In this document: positions 58,327 through 64,000 of the stretch, piece by piece
How the letters are laid out: every line of letters starts with the position of its first letter
How positions within the stretch are numbered: the first letter of the stretch is position 1
NCBI GenBank assembly: GCA_902554655.1
Contig: CACDPE010000002.1
Location: forward strand, 62,001 to 126,000
DNA from: an uncultured Bacteroidota bacterium
GTDB taxonomy: Bacteria; Bacteroidota; Bacteroidia; Flavobacteriales; Flavobacteriaceae
Length of the DNA: 64,000 nt
Direction: 5' to 3'
Notes under the pieces: model-generated
Database searches by the model: none
Told to the model about the DNA's origin: nothing
The model's input: only the letters and a program-made list of their open reading frames with translations
Position numbers and translations under genes: made by a program

Positions 58327-59934
58327 TCAACCTTTTAAATTTTTAAGAAGAGATTCTGTTGATTTATCGTGAGATTTAAGTTTTCCAGAATTTATTTCTG
58401 TTAATAACTTAGCTGCCAGTTTTTTACCAAGTTCAACACCCCATTGATCAAAACTAAAAATATTCCAAATAACACCTTGTACAAAAATTTTATGTTCATA
58501 CATTGCAATTAACATTCCGATGGATTTTGGAGTTAAGCTTTCAAATAAAATAGTATTTGAAGGTTTATTCCCTTCAAATGCTTTAAATGGCGAAATTTCA
58601 TCAATTTTTTTTGTAGTAAGTCCAGACATTATTAATTCCTTTTTTACTTCTTCTAAACTTTTACCATTTAATAAAGCTTCAGTTTGACCTATGAAGTTTG
58701 AAAGTAATTTGTTTTGGTGACTTGTATTGCCATATAGGGATTTTTTAAAACCAATAAAATCACATGGAATTAGTTTAGTGCCTTGATGTATTAGTTGAAA
58801 AAAAGCATGTTGAGCATTTGTACCACTTCCGCCCCATATTATGTTCCCGGTTTGATAATTAATTTTTTCCCCATTTCTGTCAACACTTTTACCGTTACTT
58901 TCCATTATTGCTTGTTGCAGATAAGAAGGTAAATATTTAAGATATTCAGTGTAAGGAATTATAGCTTCAGATTCAACATTATTAAAATTGTTATACCATA
59001 TGCTAATTAAAGCTAAAATTACTGGAATATTTTTTTCAAAAGGAGTGTTTTTAAAGTGAAAATCCATTGAATTAGCTCCTCTTAGTAATTGTTCAAAATT
59101 TTCATAACCAATTGCCAATGAAATTGAAATACCAACAGTTCCCCAAAGTGAAAATCTACCACCTACAAAATTGTACATTGGAAATACAAAGTCTGGATTA
59201 ATTCCAAAATCTTTTACAGCTTCTAAATTTGTAGACACTGCAGCAAAGTGTGTTTGTATATCCTTTTCATCTAGTTTTTTACAAAACCAATCCTTAACTG
59301 TAAGTGCATTTGAAATTGTTTCTTGTGTTGTAAATGTTTTAGAAACAATTATAAAAAATGTTGTTTCAGGATTTAAGTTTTTCAAAACTTCAGTTACATG
59401 GTCACCATCAACATTTGAAATAAAGTGGATATTTAAGTTTGTTTTATAATATTTTAAAGCTTCTACAACCATTGTTGGGCCAAGATCTGAACCCCCAATA
59501 CCAATATTTACAACATCTGTAAATCTTTTCCCATTACTTGTTAGATAATTTCCATTTAAAATGTCGTTACTTAAATTCTTAATTTTTTCTCTGTCTTGTT
59601 TAATATTTTTAAAAAAAGGACTTTTTTTATCAAAGCTTCTTAAAGCTGTATGTAGAACAGCTCTATCCTCAGTCTCATTTATGTTTTCTCCATCAAATTG
59701 CTTATTGATGGCATCCTTTAATTTACATTCTTTAGATAGATTAAAAAGTAAATCAAGAATTTCGTCATCAATTAAGTTTTTTGAAAAATCAACAAAAAGT
59801 CCATCGTTTGAAAGTGAGTATTTTTTTGATCTGTTAGAATCATTTTTGAATAAACTCTTTAAATCTGAAATTGAACCCAAATTTTTAAGTTTTTTCCATG
59901 ATTCTGTTTTTGTTGGATTTATCTTATCTAACAT
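58327..59934 (-). CDS. pgi: Glucose-6-phosphate isomerase
   Basis: VNIGIGGSDLGPTMV, VSKTFTTQET, GGRFSLWGTVG, FDQWGVELGK. Confidence 0.98.
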   Translation of the reverse strand: MLDKINPTKTESWKKLKNLGSISDLKSLFKNDSNRSKKYSLSNDGLFVDFSKNLIDDEILDLLFNLSKECKLKDAINKQFDGENINETEDRAVLHTALRSFDKKSPFFKNIKQDREKIKNLSNDILNGNYLTSNGKRFTDVVNIGIGGSDLGPTMVVEALKYYKTNLNIHFISNVDGDHVTEVLKNLNPETTFFIIVSKTFTTQETISNALTVKDWFCKKLDEKDIQTHFAAVSTNLEAVKDFGINPDFVFPMYNFVGGRFSLWGTVGISISLAIGYENFEQLLRGANSMDFHFKNTPFEKNIPVILALISIWYNNFNNVESEAIIPYTEYLKYLPSYLQQAIMESNGKSVDRNGEKINYQTGNIIWGGSGTNAQHAFFQLIHQGTKLIPCDFIGFKKSLYGNTSHQNKLLSNFIGQTEALLNGKSLEEVKKELIMSGLTTKKIDEISPFKAFEGNKPSNTILFESLTPKSIGMLIAMYEHKIFVQGVIWNIFSFDQWGVELGKKLAAKLLTEINSGKLKSHDKSTESLLKNLKG

Positions 59935-61186
59935 TATTTTGTGTTAAATTGTTTTGATCAAAGGTAATATTTGATTCAATATTATCAAGTTCGTTTTTAA
60001 TTGGGTTCATATATGAAAGATAAATTTCTTTTAACTCATTAGAAATTGGTTTTGCTTCAGGGAGCTTTTGTTTTAATGGATCTACTTGCTTACCATTTTT
60101 CCAAAATCTATAACAAACGTGTGGGCCTGATGTATAGCCTGTCATCCCAACTTCACCTATCTTATCTCCTTGTTTAACTTTAGTCCCTACTTTTAAACCT
60201 CTTTTGTTCATATGTAAATACTGAGTTGAATATGTAGAGTTATGACTTAAAGTTACATAATAGCCATTAGCTCTTGTATAGGCTGACTTTATAACAGTTC
60301 CATCAGCAGTTGCTCTAATTGGTGTTCCAACAGGAGCAGCGAAATCAGTACCATAATGAGGTTTAATTCTTCCATAATATGCAATTTTTCTTCTTAGATT
60401 ATATCTAGATGAAATTCTACTAAATTGAACAGGAGATAGTAAAAATGCTCTTCTCAAATTTTTTCCATTCTCATCAAAATATTCATAGATATTTCTTAAG
60501 CTGTCAGTTTTAAATTCTATTGCATAAAAGGGATCTCCTCTATGCTCAAAATAAGCATTGTGTACACGGTTAAGGCCAATGTATATGCTGTCATCAATGT
60601 ATTTTGATGTGTATAATATTTTGAAATTATCACCCTTTTCAAGTCTAAAAAAATCAATATTCCAAGCATAAATTTCAGAAAGCTCATTTGTTAGTAGAGG
60701 ACTGAGTTTTAATTCTTGCATTGTTTCGGCTAATGAGCTTTTAATAATTCCTGAAGCTTTTTTTTGAATGAGTTTTACTTCTTTTTGTTTTTTTTCTGCC
60801 CAAAGAGAATCATTTAATGAAACAACTATATAATCGATAGAATTAGGTTGGTAAATAAAATATTCAGGTTTACTTAATGAATCTTTTGAGGATAAAATGG
60901 TATAGGGTCTACCAATATTAATTTTTCTAATATCAAAAACTTTTTTTACCTCAGAAACTATATTATAAATTTTTGGATAAAAAAGATTGTTTTTTTCTAG
61001 AATTAAGCCAAAAGAATCTCCTCTGTTAACCGTATCTTTTTTGACATTAAAATTGTTTAAAGTAAAACCAAATTCTTTGATAATTTTTTCTTTATTAGGA
61101 ATTAAAATTTGATCTATTTTTTCCTTTTCACCACAAGAGTAAATAAAAAGTAGAACAATTAAAATTTTGATTGAATTATTGCTCAT
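59924..61186 (-). CDS. M23 family metallopeptidase lipoprotein
   Basis: HYGTDFAAPVGTPIRATADGTVIKSAYTRANGYYVTLSHNSTYSTQYLHM; lipobox YSCGEK. Confidence 0.95.
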   Translation of the reverse strand: MSNNSIKILIVLLFIYSCGEKEKIDQILIPNKEKIIKEFGFTLNNFNVKKDTVNRGDSFGLILEKNNLFYPKIYNIVSEVKKVFDIRKINIGRPYTILSSKDSLSKPEYFIYQPNSIDYIVVSLNDSLWAEKKQKEVKLIQKKASGIIKSSLAETMQELKLSPLLTNELSEIYAWNIDFFRLEKGDNFKILYTSKYIDDSIYIGLNRVHNAYFEHRGDPFYAIEFKTDSLRNIYEYFDENGKNLRRAFLLSPVQFSRISSRYNLRRKIAYYGRIKPHYGTDFAAPVGTPIRATADGTVIKSAYTRANGYYVTLSHNSTYSTQYLHMNKRGLKVGTKVKQGDKIGEVGMTGYTSGPHVCYRFWKNGKQVDPLKQKLPEAKPISNELKEIYLSYMNPIKNELDNIESNITFDQNNLTQNNVR

Positions 61187-62042
61187 TAACTATTATTTTA
61201 AAAGGATTTGTGATTCCTCTGAATGAAGTCAATTCTGCTATTATTGTACCAACTCTAAGGTTTGCTTTGACTTTAATTGGAATTCTGTTATCATCGTTTG
61301 TAACCCATAATTCAAGACCCTTATTACTTCTAAAAACTCTTCCAGCTTCCATGTAAGGATTTAATTTCATACATTCAATTAACCCAAATTTAGTCTTTAA
61401 ATTTTCTACACCTAGAAATTTCATTTTGAAAGGATAATTTTTTTTATCAAAAAAGATATTCAAAGCGATCATATCGCCATTATTTAATTTATTAATATCT
61501 AGGTGTCTTCTTAAAAAATAGAATGTTGAAACTATATCTTGATAATCATCCTTAAGAGCTATTGTCTCTTTTTCATTAGTTATTTTATTAAGTATGGTAG
61601 CTGTTTTATAATTATCATTATAATAAGTTTCAGCTTTTCTTATGTAACCACCCTCATAAATATCTCTTATAGATTTTATTGGTTTTACCTTTTCTAGTGG
61701 AAAAAATGCTTCATATAAATCATCTACTCTAAAAAATAATCTGGCTAAACCTATAGTTTTACCAATTGCAGTTGCCCTAAATACAGTCTCATTATTAAGT
61801 TTTTCTGCTTTAATTTCCAATGATGCATAACTTGTATTAAAAAAACCATAATGAAGTTTATATTCAAGTAATTCACCGGATTTATACGCATCAAATGTTT
61901 TTAAATATAAACTGTCATTGACTATACTTGATTTACTTAGATTTTGAGTGTATGAGGTTGTTGAATAAAAAAAAATGTAAAGTAATAAAGTAAATAAATT
62001 TCCCTTCAACATTGTAAAATTAAAAAATCTAGCTATTATCAT
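61176..62042 (-). CDS. DUF3108 domain protein
   Basis: YKSGELLEYKLHYGFFNTSYASLEIKAEK; LELWVTNDDNRIPIKVKANLRVGTIIAEL. Confidence 0.9.
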   Translation of the reverse strand: MIIARFFNFTMLKGNLFTLLLYIFFYSTTSYTQNLSKSSIVNDSLYLKTFDAYKSGELLEYKLHYGFFNTSYASLEIKAEKLNNETVFRATAIGKTIGLARLFFRVDDLYEAFFPLEKVKPIKSIRDIYEGGYIRKAETYYNDNYKTATILNKITNEKETIALKDDYQDIVSTFYFLRRHLDINKLNNGDMIALNIFFDKKNYPFKMKFLGVENLKTKFGLIECMKLNPYMEAGRVFRSNKGLELWVTNDDNRIPIKVKANLRVGTIIAELTSFRGITNPFKIIVNEQ

Positions 62043-63855
62043 TTAAATAGTTAATAATTTTTTGAGCTTTAGATTTTCCAATTTCATTTATAATTTGAGT
62101 ATCGCTTACGTTTTTTAATCTCGATATGGATTTAAATTTTTTTAATATTTTATTTTTAGTGTTTTCACCAATACCCTTAATACCATCAAGCCCAGAAACA
62201 AGTGCAGATTTTGATCTTTTATTTCTATGAAAACTTATACCAAATCTGTGAGCTTCATTTCTTAGTTGTTGAATTATTTTTAAAGTTTCAGATTTCTTAT
62301 TTAAGTAAAGAGGTATAGGATCATTCGGAAAATACAACTCTTCAAGCCTTTTAGCTATTCCAAGAATAGGTATTTTTTTAAATAAATCAAGATTTTTTAG
62401 ACTTTTTACAGCTGAGCTTAATTGTCCTTTTCCACCATCTATTACTATTAAATTTGGTAATAACTTTTTCTCTTCTAATAATCTTCTATAACGTCTAAAA
62501 ACAACTTCTTCCATTGATCCAAAATCATTTTGTCCGTAGACGGTTTTTATGTTAAATTTTCTATAATATTTTTTTGCTGGCTTACCATTCATAAAAACTA
62601 CGCATGATGCTACATTATTTGTGCCTTGAATTGTTGAAATATCAAAACATTCAATATGTCTGGGCTCAGATTTTAATTTAAGATCAATCTTCATTTGTTC
62701 CATAATTCTATTTATATGTTTTTCTGGATCTATCAGCTGAATCTGTTTATTTCTTTCAAGTCTGAATATTTTTACATTTTTGAAGGATAAGTCTAGTAGT
62801 TTCTTTTTATCTCCTGACTTAGGAACTATAAATTTTAGATTAATTAGTTTTTTATAATCAAATGGTGAAATAATTATTTTCGATTGGGAATTAAATTTTT
62901 CTCTCAAGCTTAAAATAATATGGCTTAAAATCTTTTCATCACTTTCATTCATTTTTTTTCTCACCTCCTGATTGTGAAATCTAACTACTCTTCCATTTAT
63001 AATTTGTAAGTAATTAATAAATGCAAAATCTAAATCCGAAATAATACTAAAAACATCAATATTGCTTAATTTTTGACTAACTACTGTAGATTTTGATTGA
63101 TAATTTTCTAATAAATTTAATTTTTCCTTAACGCTTTGAGCATTTTCATATTCTAAATTTTCAGAAAAATTTATCATTTTTTTCTTTAGAATTGATTTGA
63201 TAAAACTAAACTTTCCATTCAGAATATCTCTAGCATGTTCAATATTTTCATTATAACTTTCCTCTGAAACAAGATTTTTATTTAAACTTTTATCAAATTC
63301 TTTAAAACCAAGTATTAGGCTATGACCACTATTTTTATGAACATTAAGAAAAATTTCATTTTTTGGATTATTAATTTGTTTTTGTGAGAAATTATAATTG
63401 CTTGTTCTAATAGGGTATAATGTTCTAATTAAATTCAATAAGATATTTATAACCTTCACATTTGTATATGGTCCAAAATATTCAGATCCATCTTTTATAA
63501 ATTTTCTAGTCAAAAAAATTCTTGGAAATCTTTCATTTTTAATACATATCCAAGGATAGGTTTTATCATCTCTTAGTAAAATATTGTATTTAGGTTGATT
63601 TTCTTTTATTAAAGAATTTTCCAATAAAAGAGCATCGGATTCGGATTTTACAACTACATGTTCTATGAATTTAGTATTCTTAACTAGGTTTAGGGTTTTT
63701 CTACTTTTTATATTCTTTAGAAAATAAGAGCTAACTCTTTTTTTTAGATTTTTAGCTTTACCAACATAAATAATCTTTTTTTCTTTACTCAAAAACTGGT
63801 AAACACCAGGATCTTCAGGTAATGTTTTTAAAATAATTTTTTTTGATATAGCCAC
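62029..63855 (-). CDS. uvrC: Excinuclease ABC subunit C
   Basis: LPEDPGVYQFLSKEKKIIYVGKAKNLKKRVSSYF GIY-YIG; IECFDISTIQGTNNVASCVVF; LIVIDGGKGQLSSA; C-term HhH. Confidence 0.98.
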   Translation of the reverse strand: MAISKKIILKTLPEDPGVYQFLSKEKKIIYVGKAKNLKKRVSSYFLKNIKSRKTLNLVKNTKFIEHVVVKSESDALLLENSLIKENQPKYNILLRDDKTYPWICIKNERFPRIFLTRKFIKDGSEYFGPYTNVKVINILLNLIRTLYPIRTSNYNFSQKQINNPKNEIFLNVHKNSGHSLILGFKEFDKSLNKNLVSEESYNENIEHARDILNGKFSFIKSILKKKMINFSENLEYENAQSVKEKLNLLENYQSKSTVVSQKLSNIDVFSIISDLDFAFINYLQIINGRVVRFHNQEVRKKMNESDEKILSHIILSLREKFNSQSKIIISPFDYKKLINLKFIVPKSGDKKKLLDLSFKNVKIFRLERNKQIQLIDPEKHINRIMEQMKIDLKLKSEPRHIECFDISTIQGTNNVASCVVFMNGKPAKKYYRKFNIKTVYGQNDFGSMEEVVFRRYRRLLEEKKLLPNLIVIDGGKGQLSSAVKSLKNLDLFKKIPILGIAKRLEELYFPNDPIPLYLNKKSETLKIIQQLRNEAHRFGISFHRNKRSKSALVSGLDGIKGIGENTKNKILKKFKSISRLKNVSDTQIINEIGKSKAQKIINYLNDNS

Positions 63856-63888
63856 TTAACTAAAATAATTATTTATTTGTATTTGAGA

Positions 63889-64000
63889 ATGAACAAAATT
63901 GAAGCCAGAAAAAAATATTTATTTCTTCGATCCAAATTAAACAATGATCAAATTATTACTAAAAGCATTTCAATTGCCAATAATGTATTGAATCTACCAA
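63889..64000 (+). CDS. 5-formyltetrahydrofolate cyclo-ligase-like, 5' part (runs off window)
   Basis: MNKIEARKKYLFLRSKLNNDQIITKSISIANNVLNLP resembles the 5-FCL N-terminus; divergent from uvrC. Confidence 0.7.
   Translation, partial: MNKIEARKKYLFLRSKLNNDQIITKSISIANNVLNLP

Noticed and set aside
59561-59947. 128-aa antisense ORF in pgi (and 59171..59449)
   Set aside because: Antisense shadows of pgi; Ser/Leu/Phe-rich composition typical of such artefacts.
1-64000. tRNA, rRNA, transposase or integrase genes
   Set aside because: Looked for by eye in intergenic regions and ORF translations; none could be supported.

Overview
This is an AT-rich chromosomal window that reads as a marine Bacteroidetes/Flavobacteriia genome, judged from family content (DUF4292, DUF4834, DUF5687, DUF6090, YfhO, Bacteroidetes-type lipoproteins). 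Three zones are visible. (1) 1-17566 is mostly core: atpA (3' part), atpG, dut, DUF4292, EnvC/M23, uvrA, a minus-strand polysaccharide block (flippase, two glycosyltransferases, methyltransferase, YfhO), and mnmE. (2) ~17567-47200 is accessory-looking: short secreted and membrane proteins, a GH20-like enzyme, a beta-helix plus GH16 pair, two convergent DUF6090 paralogues, a GMC oxidoreductase plus gluconate-dehydrogenase-subunit-3-like pair, esterases, a CPBP protease, three tandem secreted proteins of unknown function, a DUF5687/ABC pair, and a YceI/CDGSH/FMN-reductase/pirin cluster. (3) 47215-64000 is core again: riboflavin synthase, pdxA, DUF177, rpmF, accB, accC, asd, alr, tdk, rsmI, a TonB receptor, pgi, M23, DUF3108, uvrC and a partial 5-FCL. 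I found no rRNA, tRNA, CRISPR array or transposase. The main points for a second look are: a steroid-5-alpha-reductase-like gene broken by one in-frame TAG (44662-44664); a tandem family of secreted two-repeat proteins (34739-37086); an att-like mnmE 3' end followed by GTGTACGAAA repeats (17549-17735); a 28-aa CDGSH iron-sulfur microprotein absent from the ORF track (40488-40574); and a poly-T-rich spacer between rpmF and accB where fabH is commonly found. All family calls are by eye, with no database search.
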